NCBI GenBank assembly: GCA_002205965.3
Contig: NADL03000144.1
Coordinates: 146,062 to 210,061, forward strand
Reading direction: 5' to 3'
Source: Kappaphycus alvarezii
Taxonomy: Eukaryota; Rhodophyta; Florideophyceae; Gigartinales; Solieriaceae
Length of the DNA stretch: 64,000 nt
The notes below the pieces were generated by a model. That model saw only the letters and a program-made list of their open reading frames with translations. It was not told where the DNA came from and searched no databases. This document shows positions 1-12,293 of the stretch, in pieces (position 1 is the stretch's first letter; each line of letters opens with the position of its first letter). Made by a program: the position numbers and the translations under genes.

Positions 1-1689
1 CGAATTAAAACTCTATTCTTCCACAGTTCCCTTTCGCAACGTAACTTCTTAATCTTTGTAAAGGGCTACTCAAACTGACTTTTTAACTCGTCGACCTGGC
101 TTTCTGATTCAAAAATACTATTTAAGCAAAGGAAATAAGAACGACGTTGGGCTGTCAAAGACAGATGCGTGAGAACGAAAATTGAACAGCTAAAAAATAG
201 AAAACAAAAGGCTAAAACGAAACTGAGCATTCCTGACTGTGAATTGACCGTTGCATTTGGGCTTTTCTCCCCCTATTTATGCCAAAGGGCTCTCAGAAGG
301 CGTATATGTAATGAAAAAAAGATACAGCACAATATTGCCACTAGTAGATTCAATTTTGGTGATCTTTTTTCGATCCCAGTTTTTTTGGCTTGTGAGCTCT
401 CTTCTATTGGTAGCTAATGGAAGGGAAACACAATATACGGTAAAATTCAGGCCTGGGTACTGCATAATGAACCAGCCGGGTTCCTGGTCGAAACATGGGT
501 AACTTTTAACCCCTAACAGATTCTTGATATTTTCGTGGGTCCAGGTGCCCTGTTTTGCCAACCGTCACCCTAATCAACCTTAAGCTACGAAGAAGTACTT
601 GAAAATTACCCAGGGCCCGACACTGACTGTTACTGTACAATATTAGGTAGTTATAGCCTAGCAAAATAGTATTTATGTCTACTTGGCCATTAAAACTGCA
701 GAATAAACTGCCAACCGGTTGCTGGATTTGAGTATTCCTCCTAAATTTTGCCTTGAAACGCCATTTGCATCAGCAACTTCTGCGAAAGCCACGTTCACCT
801 GGCGGGTTCCCCAGTTTTACCACGTTAGTGACCATTTTGTTTCATTCTGCGGTATTATTTTACTTGCTTGTCTTCTCGTTTCTATTTGAAACATTCGCCA
901 CTGGATCCCTGGAATTCGGCGTCTCTATAGCAATTGGAACTTCAAGCATGTATTTGATGACACTAACCCAGTCTCCATCGGAGACTGCATCCGAGATGCT
1001 TCGAAACGCTTAGACCAGAAATAAAACAGCAAGTTGTATTCTATTTTATACTTCGATCTGTAAGTATCCAAAGATTCCATGATTCACGGTCTGTTACTAC
1101 TACCTGGAGGTTAATCCGCGTTGTCCAGCAGTTCAGCGAATCCCCGCTCTATCTCAACCTAACAATGCGATCCATCGGCGACTGAGCGCTGGCGACAGAA
1201 CTACTGCACCACGAGGTGCTTAAATCGGTTGAAAGCTCTGTTTCTTCTTGTTTTTGTGCATTTTTACCCGGTATCTGAAAGAAATTTGCCCTACGGCGCA
1301 TGCCTAATTGCAGTACACTGGAATCGAGGTAAAAATTCGACCTAAACCACCTCCGACAGCATCAAACTACATACACACAAAGAAACACAACTACACCACC
1401 AAAGTCCCACACTACAACAAACCACTTAATTTTTTAATCCTGTTTGTGCCCCTCATGTCAGTTAAATATCTTGTCTCTTTAATATTTCGGCGTGAATATC
1501 AAAGTTCAAAAGGGAAATTTTCATTATGCTGCCTATATCTATTGTCTCTGTGTACTTTTAGTACCTAAATCGAGTTTCAAGGGGCCCAAACTCTCAATGA
1601 TTTCTTCACTTCAACCTTAATTAGTCCTTGAAAGGAGTGGTTTTAGGAATGTGAAAGCCTTTGAGGACTCTAGAAGAACATCTCCGGTA
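1..1689. other. No supported gene
   Basis: Only short ORFs with no recognisable motif occur here. Composition is AT-rich and resembles the transposon-rich deserts further right. I see no repeat copy of this stretch elsewhere in the window. Confidence 0.5.
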
Positions 1690-1980
1690 TCAAGAGCTTG
1701 GAAGTGGGAATAGAGCGGCATAAACAGTCAGCAGATCAGTTGAAATAAACGGGGAAGAGAAATCTAGTGCCAATTTCAACTTACCAGATTGCTCTGAGAC
1801 ACTTCGTGATGGAAAAGGAAGCGGAGGAGGGATCTTGAGAGTCTGATTCCAGGTAAAGTTCCCCTCGGGTTGCCCATTCTTCGCAAGAATCAAGTCATCT
1901 AAAGCCGTCCGCACGTAGCTCGTAACCCGTAGCTCCTCATTCTCACTGGACAAATGCTCTTGGATCCTTTCCGAAGCCAC
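1690..1980 (-). CDS. Hypothetical short ORF or exon
   Basis: A 96-residue open frame on the minus strand. The first half is charged and helix-prone (ERIQEHLSSENEELR), the second half is proline/serine-rich. I do not recognise a family. It could be one exon of a spliced gene or a chance ORF. Confidence 0.2.
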   Translation of the reverse strand: MASERIQEHLSSENEELRVTSYVRTALDDLILAKNGQPEGNFTWNQTLKIPPPLPFPSRSVSEQSGKLKLALDFSSPFISTDLLTVYAALFPLPSS

Positions 1981-2059
1981 TTATTCCGAAACACAAGGCT
2001 CAGATCGATATCTCGTGTTTTACCTCTTACAAGGTAGTGACTAATGGTGAAAAAAGAAA

Positions 2060-2242
2060 ATGAAACAAAAAAGGGGGAAGTCTACATTCTCTTGCCGCAT
2101 CTGTGACATCGATTTTATCAGTGCAGACCAGCAGACGATTCACGAGGTCGGCAAAAGGCACAAATTGGCAGCGTCACAACTGAAAGAAAGTAACAAGCCC
2201 ACGGTATGCATCCTGTCATATCACCTTCACCAAGGACATTGA
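2060..2242 (+). CDS. Small U1-type C2H2 zinc-finger ORF
   Basis: The 60-residue frame contains CRIC, 12 residues, H, five residues, H (residues about 12-34). This C-x2-C-x12-H-x5-H spacing is that of U1/matrin-type zinc fingers, which bind RNA or double-stranded RNA. The finger is preceded by a lysine-rich start and followed by a charged helix (KLAASQLKES). The tail after residue 50 looks non-coding; a GTATGC after codon 'KPT' could be a splice donor, so this may be the first exon of a larger protein. No other domain was found next to it. Confidence 0.4.
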   Translation: MKQKRGKSTFSCRICDIDFISADQQTIHEVGKRHKLAASQLKESNKPTVCILSYHLHQGH

Positions 2243-3212
2243 TCTGCAGTCTTATCTGCGCATCAACAAGGATCCTAGGAGGCCTGCGTTCCTCACCGAG
2301 AAACAAGGCCATTAGAATCGGTTTATGTATCTAAGTAAATGCTTTCTTTTTTCCAACTTTTCCATTACAGTAAGTGAACTACCCCTCTTCCCCACAGATT
2401 AATACAGACTTGCGCTACTGTACAGTATGGGAGAGGAGGAATCAGGAGAATAAAACTTGGGGCGCGTCTTTATATCCATGACGCGGTGAACGAACCAAGT
2501 AACTAATCTTGTAATGATAGCCATGGGTCGGTCATCGAAAAGTATGGTTTCTTAGTACGTACGTAAGGACAGTTTTGACGTTCCACCATTGTGTTGGGTT
2601 GTGATCGAGAGTTGCTAATTAAATTTTTGAATATTACATGAATGGGCTTCTCGCCTTAGTTTAGCCATATTTTCGCTGACCGGGCAGAGCAGCCAATGGC
2701 ACTCTTGTTACGGTTGCCAATGACTGTTGTCAGCGCTGTGAAGACGCATTAATTTACGAGCTGTTCTCCGGCATGTTCCTGTGGGAACAAGCTTAATCAA
2801 GTTAATTCCAAGCAGAGAAGATCAACAGTAGTGTGACCATCAATCGGATGTTCCGTAGTGTACCGTAGAGACATCCAATGATGCTAAAGTATACAGGTGT
2901 GCAGGAAGGTCAGGCGCGGTAGTTGCTCATAAACAAGTTGTGGCGTGCTGGTTTCCATTCTGACGTCTAATGTCTGCAACAAAACTAAAAATAATAATAG
3001 TCCTAATTTATTCTGGCATTAACGAAATGAATAGAAAAATCTCACCGAGGTGCATTAGCACTCCCTCTTCCAACAGTCCCTTATTAATCCATAGCTGCCA
3101 GGCATGCTCCCCGCCAATGTAGGGTTTTTTTCCTTTCCCCATACCATTCGACAACATATCTACACAAACCACCTGCCCAGCCTTGCAAACCATCCACCCC
3201 CTCCCAGCAAAC

Positions 3213-4104
3213 ATGGCCTCCACCACCCCTCTCAAGGCCCTCTAACCCTTGTCCGCACCACCCTGAACGAACTACAAGCCATACTGCGAGCAAACCAACC
3301 CGAATTACTCTCCTCTGCCACTGCACGGGTCCTAACCATCCTCGCGCTGAATCCACTTGACGTAACGAAATCACGTCTTCAAATGACAACAGCGACATCC
3401 CCCTGGCATTACGTGCGATTCGGATGGGGTCACCAATGTCAGGGGTACTAGCCGCGATGTTGGCACACGTGCCAGGTGGAATCCTAGCATACGTTGCATA
3501 CGCGCGGTTGAAATCGTCAAAACTTTCCATATATGGTGCGATGATGATGGCGGATGTGATCAATGCATTGTGGTTAACACCGTTGGAGGCTGCCAAGGTG
3601 CGTGTGCAGACGAGGGTGGTGTGTCATTGGATGGGTGGGTTGGGTGGTGGGTGGAAGTTGTGGATGGGATTGGGAGCGCAGATTGCACGGGATGTGCCGT
3701 TTCGGGTGATGCATTTGATGATGTATGATAGGTTGAGTGAGGGGTGGAGGGAGAGGAAGGGGGAGGAGGTTGGGGTGAGGGATGGGGCTGTGTTGGGTGC
3801 GATTGTAGGGGCTGTGGTTGGGGCGGTGACGACGCCGTTGGATGTGATTAAGACGAGGGTTATGTCGCAGAGGCCCGGGTATGGGAGGGCGTATGAAGGG
3901 TGGGTGGGGTGTGCGAGGCGGACGTGGAAGGTGGAAGGGCCGAGTGGACTGTGTAGGGGGATGGGTCAGCGTGTGGTTTATTTGTCGGCTAGTGTGGCGC
4001 TGTTTTCTGTGGCGTATGAGATGGCGAAGCAGTTTTGGAAGGGAAAGGAGGCGGAGGAGGGGGAGATGGGTCAGGTGTTTGTCGAGGCGCCGCGGGAGAG
4101 GTGA
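3213..4104 (+). CDS. Mitochondrial carrier family (SLC25) protein
   Basis: A solute transporter of the inner mitochondrial (or plastid) membrane. All three family signature motifs are present in order: NPLDVTKSRLQ, TPLEAAKVRVQ and TPLDVIKTRVM, each ending a hydrophobic helix, so the normal three-repeat, six-helix fold is complete. The last repeats resemble the S-adenosylmethionine carrier subgroup (RTWKVEGPSGLCRGMGQRV), but the substrate is not certain. The frame is broken twice in the given sequence: once in a CCC run at 3238-3240 and once in a CCCCC run at 3399-3403. One extra C at each site gives one continuous protein from ATG 3213 to the stop at 4102, so these are probably sequencing errors. 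The first third is C-rich, the last half extremely G-rich. Confidence 0.85.
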
Positions 4105-4567
4105 AGGAGCCATGGATTCAATGGAGAGGGGGATGCGAATGGCGGCGATTAGAGACAGCCAAAATTCCGCGTAGTTTATTTGTTATTTTATCATTGCAGA
4201 CATACTGTGCGGCAGACACCTACTGTACGTATTGTATTGCAAAGTGTTTTATTTTACTTGTAAAGAATCAAGTTGCGAAATACTCTAGATTTGTATTGTG
4301 CCACGTGTACATGATTGTCCAAGTCGACGTACAGTAATTTGCTGACAGTATTGTCAGCACCTTGCTTGGAGTGCATTCAGTGCCCCTCCATAGTTTCTGT
4401 AAAGTGCCCCAGGACCAGTATCCAGGACCGGCCTGGCCCGTTCAACCCTACTGCCTGCCCAACTGCCTACTGTACCCATTGGATACTACTGTACAAAATC
4501 CAGATCGACGAGCGCATCTGTACCGCTCCAATCTGCAGCGCTCACGCCAACCGCCCAGCTCACCACA
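4105..4567. promoter_or_regulatory. Intergenic gap with scattered GTACN motifs
   Basis: The 460-bp gap between the carrier stop and the DUF1995 start contains several GTAC/TACAGTA motifs (near 4222, 4328 and 4490). It must hold the carrier 3' end and the DUF1995 promoter, but I see no defined TATA box or terminator. Confidence 0.4.
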
Positions 4568-5346
4568 ATGCCCCTCACCTTCCTTCCACCGCCTCTGCCC
4601 CGCTCCCCACTCCGCGCACTCCCGCGTTCCCGCGTCCCAAAATGCAGCACCGCACTACCGTCCGACTACACTCAACTCTGCACGCAAGCCGCCACCGCCG
4701 TTCAATCCGCCCTATCCTCCAACCTATCTCTCATCGAGCTCCAATTCCCACCCGTTCCCAACATGGCCACCGCCGCACTCAATCAACTCCACGATGCCAA
4801 CCGCTCTTTCGTCCGCCCTTTTCTTCTCAAATTCACCCCGCGTTACCCTCCCCAGGCGGTCGTTGCTGTATTTCCGGATGTGTCGGAGGCAAAGTTGGCG
4901 GCCCGTGTGTATGGTAAGGTGCCGTTTGCTGTGGCTGCTATTCCGTCTGCGTCTGATACCCGCGGTTTGTTAGGGGTGATGGTTTGGTTGTCGTTGTCAA
5001 TCCGGGCTTTAATGTCGATGAATGGATTCGAATGGAATTACTGCAGGGTGATAAGCCAATTGTGGCTGTCAATGCCGATTTGGATAAGGTGCGTGGGTCG
5101 TATTATCCACGTCTGTTTTATCCGGGCCTGTGGAATGTTAAGACACGCTTTTTGAGCCGCTTTGAACCGGTGTATTATATCAAACAGTTTGCTGGTGGCG
5201 GCACCCTGTTTCGATGTTATCCTGAAAAGTGGACCTTGCTTTATACTCAGGGCCAAGTGTTATGGGAGGGAGATGAAAAGCCCGCGTTTACAGATGTTGA
5301 ACGTCTGCTGCGAGAGAGGAGGATGGCCGATTTCAAGGCGCCGTAA
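4568..5346 (+). CDS. DUF1995 (LPA3-like) plastid protein
   Basis: The family is found in cyanobacteria and plastid-bearing eukaryotes; Arabidopsis LPA3, needed for photosystem II accumulation, belongs to it. Residues 1-35 are Pro/Arg/Ser-rich and lack acidic residues, as in a transit peptide. The body shows the family blocks: FPDVSEAKLAARVYG, then VVVVNPGFNVDEW, then IVAVNADLD, then YYPRLFYPGLWNVKTRFLSR with FEPVYYIKQ and LFRCYPEKWTLL. The frame is broken once, in the GGGG run at 4973-4976; one extra G restores continuity into the block starting at 4984. Strong evidence that the host has or had a plastid. Exact molecular role is not known from sequence. Confidence 0.85.
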
Positions 5347-5760
5347 ACACGTCACTTTGTCCTGCAAACCAGACCCCACATGTCAATTCCATGCACCTAC
5401 CTACTTGCACCGATGCCATTTACCACGTGGCTTTGGTGTTGCGGCACGCTTTGAAAGGCGTCATTCATCCTCCCTTTAAAATCATGCCGACTTTCAACAA
5501 TCCGTGGGAATGAGCGTGAGCAATCAATCCCACCCGCCGCTCCCCCGAAACTGTCCTTCCCAGCTGGACTTGACACGCGTTTCTCACGCCTTGTTTACAG
5601 CGCCCCATCCCTTACAGCTGCTTGTACCTACCTTGAGCGATGTCACCGCGGCTCGGGTCGGGTTGGGTGACGGGGGACTGCAGTCGCAGTGTGGCAGGGA
5701 GGCAGTCTGTCGCCATTTGCGGCACGGCTCTATCACGAATCCCCATTGCAGTGCCGGCTG
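5347..5760. other. Intergenic, no gene
   Basis: The short ORFs here have no recognisable motif. The stretch leads into the GTACN cluster at 5761. Confidence 0.4.
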
Positions 5761-5795
5761 AGTACAGTACTGTACAGTACGGTACAGTAGTCTGT
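5761..5795. repeat. (GTACN)n motif cluster
   Basis: AGTACAGTACTGTACAGTAC-type sequence, with GTAC recurring every 5 bp, lies between the DUF1995 and thioesterase genes. Isolated GTAC motifs recur near 6020. It is one of several such clusters confined mostly to gaps between host genes. Confidence 0.7.
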
Positions 5796-5936
5796 GGCGA
5801 GCGGGCAGTGTCTGCGCTTTGGACTGAACTAGCTAGCTAGGGGGGTACAATACTGTATGAAAATGCGAGTCCGGTTGGAGATTCAGTGAACTTGTCGCTC
5901 TGCAGTATCCATTTGAATATCTTGCTGTGTACGATT

Positions 5937-5985
5937 TTACGTGTAGCCTCCGCTACAGGTTCACGACGGAGGCAGCTACACGTAA
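5937..5985. other. Imperfect inverted repeat (stem-loop)
   Basis: Left arm TTACGTGTAGCCTCCG (5937-5952) pairs with the right arm (5967-5985) except for two extra bases, leaving a 14-nt loop. It lies between DUF1995 and the thioesterase. It could be a transcript 3'-end structure or a small element remnant; function unknown. Confidence 0.5.
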
Positions 5986-6500
5986 GAACAGAAGATCAGT
6001 GCGGAATGACTGGTATGGTACAGTAAAGTACGATAGTATAAAGGGATCTAGTTGGCTTTACTGATCAAATTATGGATACCTCAAAGATACTAATTCAGTA
6101 CCATACCAATGTCAACCTGTGTCCAGCTCGCTAACGCCAGTCGGACACAGATTCTCCACCTGCGACTACCGGCAAGCGTGAGCGAGTTGCCTTTGAGGGA
6201 GGGACCAAAGTTGAGTCATGACCCACCTTGGTAGGCAAACTTACATCCAAAGCATAGCAAAAGTTGATTGGGCAATGTCTCCTGCCATCTAGGTTTAATT
6301 TTGCCTTAGTGGCCCCATGACCATTGCGCAGCCAGCTCTTCGCTCATTCATGCCCTTGCCATACTTACGAGAGCTCTGTTATCGCCCATTCTTGCAGGAA
6401 TACATACTCCCAAACTTCCCCCTCTCTGTCCCAATTCCCGGCTTTCGCAACCCCGAAAATTGCCGCGCCCGCCAAACCGTTGAAACCCCCCGCCCCCACC

Positions 6501-7179
6501 ATGTTCACCCCATTCACATTCATCCCCCCAATCCGCTCACAACCCCACGCCCCTCTGGTCGCCCCACGACGCTCTGCCCACTCTCTCTCCCTCCAGTAAT
6601 GTGCGCCCAAACGCGCAACGGCAATCCCCACCCCCCGTCGAACGTAGCCTCTTCCGCATCCGCAAAACCGTCATGCCTGCCGATACTGACTACGTACGCC
6701 TCCTCCTCACCCACCTATTCACAATCCAACCCCTACCAACATCCCCACCTGCTAACCATCCCTCCCGTATACCTCCAAAACTCCCTACCCAGAGCTTCGC
6801 ACTCTGGCACGGCTCGTACATCCGTTACCTGGAAGAGGCCCGAGTCCGCTACCTCCTTCACATCAATGTACCCTACGAAACTGTAGTCCGAGACTATGCC
6901 ACAGAGTTGGTAGTGCATGAGCTGTCTGTAAAATACATGTCCCCTGCAAGAATGGGCGATGAAATCGCAGTCACTGTTGACATGCCGCCGTCCAACTCCG
7001 CCCTACGTATTCCTATCGAAAGCAAGTTTATAAACCTTGCCAACGGTTCCGTCTTGGCAACCGCCGTGGTCACCCTCGTTGCAATCGATGTAAACACCGG
7101 AAGACCTCGACGCAAATTGCCGGAAGCGCTGAGTGCGGTGTTCAGGAAGATGGCGGATCAACGGGTGCAGTCGGGGTAG
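6501..7179 (+). CDS. Hotdog-fold acyl-CoA/ACP thioesterase, plastid-type
   Basis: Predicted to hydrolyse a thioester (4HBT family; cyanobacterial/plastid relatives act on acyl-ACP or DHNA-CoA; substrate not determinable here). Key blocks are PADTDY, then LWHGSYIRYLEEARVRYL (hotdog helix and active-site Asp region), then VVHELSVKYMSPARMGDEI. A 99-nt intron at 6694-6792 (GTACGC...CTACCCAG, with GCTAAC branch-like sequence at 6751) separates ADTDY from the WHGSY block; being a multiple of three without stops, it is easily mistaken for coding sequence. ATG 6501 begins a basic, acid-poor, Pro/Arg/Ser-rich leader typical of a transit peptide, but one frame change near 6540-6597 is needed to join it to the conserved body. 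Confidence 0.75.
6694..6792 (+). other. Predicted spliceosomal intron in the thioesterase gene
   Basis: Donor GTACGC after codon TAC and acceptor CCCAG before AGC. Removing it brings the DTDY block next to the WHGSYIRYLEEAR block, as in family members. The internal CTAAC at 6752 is about 36 nt before the acceptor and may be the branch site. Confidence 0.65.
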
Positions 7180-7421
7180 GACAGGGGGGGACCTTGGACG
7201 GCATGATTGCGGGGTGGTCGGGAAGGATACTTGTAATGGGGTGCGCGATTCTCTTGGGCTGCAAATGGGCGTGATGTGTGTTCCGGGGTGGCAACGCGGC
7301 GACTGTGGCTCTATGCTATGAATGATGCCTGGTTTCGGCAGACGAGAGTCCTCGTAGGAATTCAACAATTTTGCTGGCAGTCAAAGAGTTTGGATAGGAG
7401 GGACTGCTTTATATGTACGAG

Positions 7422-8257
7422 CTACTTTTGGCGGGTTCCATAGACATAAAAGTATGGATTACGCAAGTTCTCCTTGTTGTACTTCATGGGTTTTCCTGTC
7501 TCGCTATCGATGACTTGCCCACCCGCTTCCTCGACGACAATCTGGCTGGCGGCGGTATCCCATTCCATAGTAGGAGCCAGTCTAGGATAAATATGTGCGT
7601 CGCCGCATGCCACAAGCATGAATTTGAGACTGCTTCCCATACTCTTGGTAGTAGCGTTTTGGAATGAATCTAGATATTGTTGAGTTCGCTCATCCAGGTG
7701 TGACCTTGAGCAAACCAAGACCAATCCCTCATCCTTTTCCCCAAACTCGAGGCATTTCATAGGCACGGCATCTTTCTCACCCTCCTTGACAAACGCACCG
7801 ACTCCCTTTGCGCCAAAGTAAGTTTTCCCCAACACCGGAGCATGCACAACACCCAAGACAGGAACAGCGCCCAATTGTGGATTTTCCGGGTCCACAGCAC
7901 TCATCAATGCAATGTTGACTGTAAACTCGCCGTTCCGTTTAATAAACTCCTTGGTTCCATCCAACGGGTCCACACACCAATAGGCGGTCCACTTGGCACG
8001 GGTTGCAAAGTCGTCATTTTTGATCTCCTCCGACATTATGGGGAAGGCGTTGTCCATGGCACGAAGATATTCGCAAATAATATTGTTGGCGGTAAGATCT
8101 GCTTTGGTGAGCGGGAGTCATCCGACTTTGATTGTACGGCCCAGTCAGGCGTGGGTTCGTCGTAGATTTTGAGAATGGCGTCGCCGGCGGATTTGGCGAG
8201 AGTAATGATCGGGGCGAGGGCTACCTGGACGCCCATGACATCGATGTGAGAATCCAT
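7422..8257 (-). CDS. cysQ-like: CysQ-type 3'(2'),5'-bisphosphate nucleotidase
   Basis: Removes the 3' phosphate from PAP (the by-product of sulfotransfer) to give AMP, in sulfur assimilation. Inositol monophosphatase-superfamily metal sites are visible: the SEE block, then WCVDPLDGTKEF (the D-P-L-D-G-T metal-binding core), GEFTVNIAL, SMGSSLKF, and MEWDTAA near the C-terminus followed by YNKENLRNPYF. This order and wording matches CysQ rather than the longer HAL2/SAL1 enzymes. The frame breaks once at the + strand GGG run 8113-8115, between DDS and the LTKADLTANN block; one extra base there restores the standard DSPLTKADL motif. ATG 8257 or 8236 are both possible starts. No clear targeting peptide is visible. 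Confidence 0.85.
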
Positions 8258-8874
8258 CTGGGAATTGTCAATTGAAAGGCCGCTTAGATCGTTAAGATTG
8301 GTGAAGTTCAAGTTGTCGATACGGTCTCGGCAAAGGTTGAAAGAGCAGGCGATGTGGGAGAAGACGGATGAACCGTTGAGCTTTAATTGAGATTTATAGA
8401 AAAGGAAAATGAGAACAGAACAAATTCGTGTCGGCAAACACAATGTCATTTTCTTTGAATTTTCAATAAAATTAGGTATCTTTCAAGTGTCAGCAAGGTG
8501 CAATAGAAAAGACGCAATCGCGACGCTACAGGCCACATTCTGTGATCCCTTTGATTTATTTATTTCAAGTGTCTCATTGTTCGCACATTACGCTCAAACC
8601 GGACTGCGCTTACAGTTCACAGCCAACAAGAGTGAGGAGTGTTGCCACTCGTCACAACTGGCATCAGTCGCGTGCAATCGCAAGCGAGAATTTGTACAAA
8701 TGGCAACAGCAGGCAAGCTGGCGACACTGGCGCTGGTGGATGCAACGACAAAAAGTATTACCACGGAGGCATGATGGCCGCGATCGATGGCCGGAAAAAG
8801 CTCGTTGACAAATCGGATTGCCTCGGCTGAGGGGCTCCGAGAAAATCGAAAGCAAGAATTTGGAACCGGAAAGG
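8258..8874. other. Intergenic, upstream of CysQ-like gene
   Basis: Contains the promoter side of the minus-strand nucleotidase gene. No motif-bearing ORF was found; the sequence passes into retrotransposon remains. Confidence 0.3.
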
Positions 8875-11800
8875 TCAGGTCGCAATCAGGGCCATCCGAG
8901 AGGCTGAGCACCGACGTGCCAACATGCGGTCGAGGTCGCCAATCTTGTCCTGGTGGAAGTAATCCGCTGCGCCGTCTGCTATCCGTGTGGCCCTTATGCG
9001 GTGGTCGACTTGAAAGGTGAAGCGATAGTAATGCCGCAGTGGAATGAGCGGAGTTGCGTTAGCTAGGGGACGGACTAATATATCCCGGGATGAGGAGCGG
9101 TGCCTCCAGTTGACAATCGCTGCCGGCGGCGCGCACGTCATGCGTTACCCGGGTGTTTCGATCAACGTTGTCCCGTTCGAGACGAACGAATCCAGTGGGA
9201 GAGAGGCCTGCCGCATGGTCGCTATGGCTGTCCCTGCGCGTATGACACGTAGGCAGAGGACGGGCGGCGGGTCGGGGCCGCTTCGGAGCATTACGGCCCA
9301 TTGCTTTTCTGGGTCCTGATAGGAGGAGGACGAGGGATGGGCATCGAGGAAGGCGTTAGCGACGCTGTAGCGGAAGCCTTGGCCCGCATGCGGAGCCGGA
9401 GGTCTCTTTCGCTGTGTTGGGAGGGTCTAGGGTTGGCTTCCCAGTCCGCATCATGCCAATGGACACGAGCTTGCGTGCCATGCACCCTTTTTAGTTTCCA
9501 TTGAGTGTCTTCACGGGGTGCCGCTAGGATAATGGGGTCGAGGCCTCGAAAGGTGGTGGGATCTTAGAAGGGGAAATGGCCCGCGAAAGCATCAATGAGC
9601 AGACGGGCTTGACCGAGGAGGCAATGCCCAGGGCACGGCAAATGCGGGACGCTCGCAGTCCGGGGGGAGGAGTGTCGCGCGGTTCGCGAACAGGGGCAGT
9701 GTCGATGATGCATGCAGCGACGATGCTGTAAAAGAGCGGCCAATTTCGGATACACCATTTCCACCAAGTCGGATCGTGAGGCAGGCTTGGGTCCAGGCCT
9801 CGCCACTTAGCGAAAGGCCGTTGAGCGTCTCTTAGGACTCCTGTTCCAGTGAGTCAAAATGGTCCCAGCATCCGGAGCGTGGTAGGGGTCCGAGAGGCGG
9901 AAAGGGTGTAGCATCAGGCACGCGGAGGCTCAGAGGCAATGCTATGAAAGCGGCTTGTGGGTTTCGGACGAGGTGGAGCTTCTCGAGGGTCCAACGGCAG
10001 GACGCGATCTTTACGGGGAGGAACTCGTGCGTGTCTTTTCAGGTGCAAACCGGGGCACCAAGGAGCTCGAAATCATCAGGGGGGCCACTGCTTCAGCGGG
10101 AAGTTTGAGAGAAACCCGTCGCGTGTTGCAAGGAGAGGGTAGGGCCAATATATGCGCGTCTTGCCCAGGACCGTGTCGAAGGAGTATAATGGGGGCTCGG
10201 CGGGCGGCGAGTATGCAGAAGAGTTTGCCATCCTCCGAATACCGTTGACTGAGTATGAGATCCGTGTGTTCCGCAAGCTCAAGTAAAAGGGGCTGGATGG
10301 TGAGGGAGAACATGAGCATGCTGGCCTGGTCACTCTGGTGGGTGCTCCGCGCACATATAATCATGACGCGCTCACGATTTGGACGACGAGCGGAGCTTGC
10401 GAATTGCCGTAGATCATTTTGATGAACCGCGCGAGCGTGGACGATGCGGGTAGGCAAAAGTTTGGGCAGCGACTACCTGTCCACATGCATTTGAACGCGT
10501 CAGAGACATCAGTAAGGACCGTGGCGGCGTGGGGGGCGTGGGGAAGGCGGCGGTGGAGGGTCCGCGTATCGTGAACAACGGCATCCATCCCAGCCTCAAT
10601 ACCAGTTGCCTTCTGGCGGGGGGCAAGGAAGTCTCTTGTGTTATCAACGGAGCGAGGGAGGAGGATATTCGTAAAGATGCGGCGGAGAACAGTCCTGATT
10701 GCTATGCTGCGGATCTTGCCCGGTTTTAACAGTATAGGGAAGAGTGAAGCGGAAGCGATTACGGGGAGGACTTCCTTCGGGAGATCGTGGCGGGCGATGC
10801 GATTGACGAGTTCCGCAATCACGACGAGGCCTGCGGCACTCGCGTCGGGAGTATTCCTGGTCTCGACCAAAATGTTAAACCAGCAGGAGGGCATGCGGTC
10901 CAGCTCAGTGTCACGAGAGATTCCTCGTGCAGTCCAGGCAACGGCCATCTCAGTAGCATTGCAGGTGGGGGCGGGAGGCAGGACTCAGGGAGCGGGGCGA
11001 TGGGATGGGAACGGATGGCTGGACGGGGAGCAGGGCCTGGATGGTGTTGGGGTGGTTGATATCGGCGAGTGAGGCGCTGTGTAGGGAACACCTAGCCTTA
11101 CCGTAACGTCTTTCTTTGCACAGCGCTTCCACGCGGCGGGGCACCAGGAAGGGAAGGGCGAGTTGCCAGAAACGGGGCTTTGTTGAGCGAAGCACTCGGC
11201 TCGGTTGCGGTGGGCAGTCGTGGGTAGTCGTGGCCTCGGGGTAGAGCGCCACCCTTTGCGTTTGGATTGGTAGCCGGTGTGGGCACGGCGTATGCTATTG
11301 GCAAGGGCAGCGTTCTCACGTTCGTGTTGACGCCAGTCTTCGTCAAAACGCAGATTGCAACGGAAGACGGCTGTGGGAGCACGTGAAGGCGCAAAGGGCG
11401 CCGGCAGTGGCATCGTTGTCATCAGCTGTCGCCGCGGCCTTGGCCAACTTGATTGGGAGCAGGACAAACGGGGTGACGCAGGGGTCGGAGATATTTTGGA
11501 AGACATCTGCCTCTCCGAACGGGGTGCGACGGATGTCCAGGAGAGATGGGAAGGGGCTTTTGAAGATATCATGGTTGTTACCCCATGATACTTAACACCG
11601 GGAGTTTTTCAACCCGTTGCTTTCTCGGCTTACCGAGTATTCAATGGGGAATTCTTCTTCCGTCCCCTTTGCTGGAGTAGGCATCGGTCAAACCCTTGCC
11701 GGGGTGTGTCTGTGTAGCAGGCCAATTAAATCTTTAATAAAGGTCCCAGTTCACCCCCTCATGAGTAGAGTGTGATCTAGGATAGAGGTGACGAGAGGAG

Positions 11801-12293
11801 GGTTTTACGTGGAGATGGGGGCGTAAACCGCCGCCAGAGGGGGCTTGGTTGAAAGGCCTGGTTGAGAGGCCTGAACGTCTTCCACGGCGGAAGATGTATC
11901 AGTTTCTCAGCCCGATGCTTGGCATGGGCTCGGAAGGGGTTCTTGTTGCCCCTTTGAGACTCGGGCACAAGGTGAACTGGAGTCGAGAAGAGAGCATTGG
12001 CGACCGCTGCCGCCTTGGCTGAGTCATAGTGGCTTTGGGCGCCCTTTCGCGTCTGCTACGCATGAGGCAGATGTGCTTGGCGGTAATGGCGGGCAGGGGG
12101 GGATGAGCTGGTAGGGGTCGTTCTCGGCAGCACAAGTGAGCTCCAAGGCGGAAACACGAGCATTGTCCGCAGTTGCCAACGGTTTGGGAGTTTGGAGCGG
12201 GTTTGCTGGGGAACTCAGAATTGCAAGCAGTACACGCACGCTATGCGCGATCATGGCAAGCGTGGTCGCAGTTAGAGGTCTGATGGGCATCAT
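8875..12293 (-). mobile_element. Decayed non-LTR (LINE) retrotransposon
   Basis: Minus-strand fragments read in order as one element. At 12293-10985 there are Ala/Pro-rich upstream protein pieces. At 10948-10361 lies a reverse transcriptase finger region (IRTVLRRIF, then FLAPRQKATGIEAGMDAVVHDTR, then TVLTDVSDAFK, the first catalytic Asp block). At 10457-10011 lies the palm, FSLTIQPLLLELAE followed by YSEDG where the YxDD box is expected. At 9301-8875 is a tail homologous to 13780-14356, a probable restriction-like endonuclease domain. Many stops and shifts; a dead copy. The GC-rich composition differs from the AT-rich elements further right. Confidence 0.75.

Noticed and set aside
3574..4113. 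179-residue minus-strand ORF rich in His/Pro/Arg
   Set aside because: It is the antisense shadow of the G-rich half of the carrier gene; its low complexity follows from composition.
9044..9319. Plus-strand ORFs across 9-12.8 kb
   Set aside because: They lie opposite the LINE frames, which carry the recognisable reverse-transcriptase motifs.
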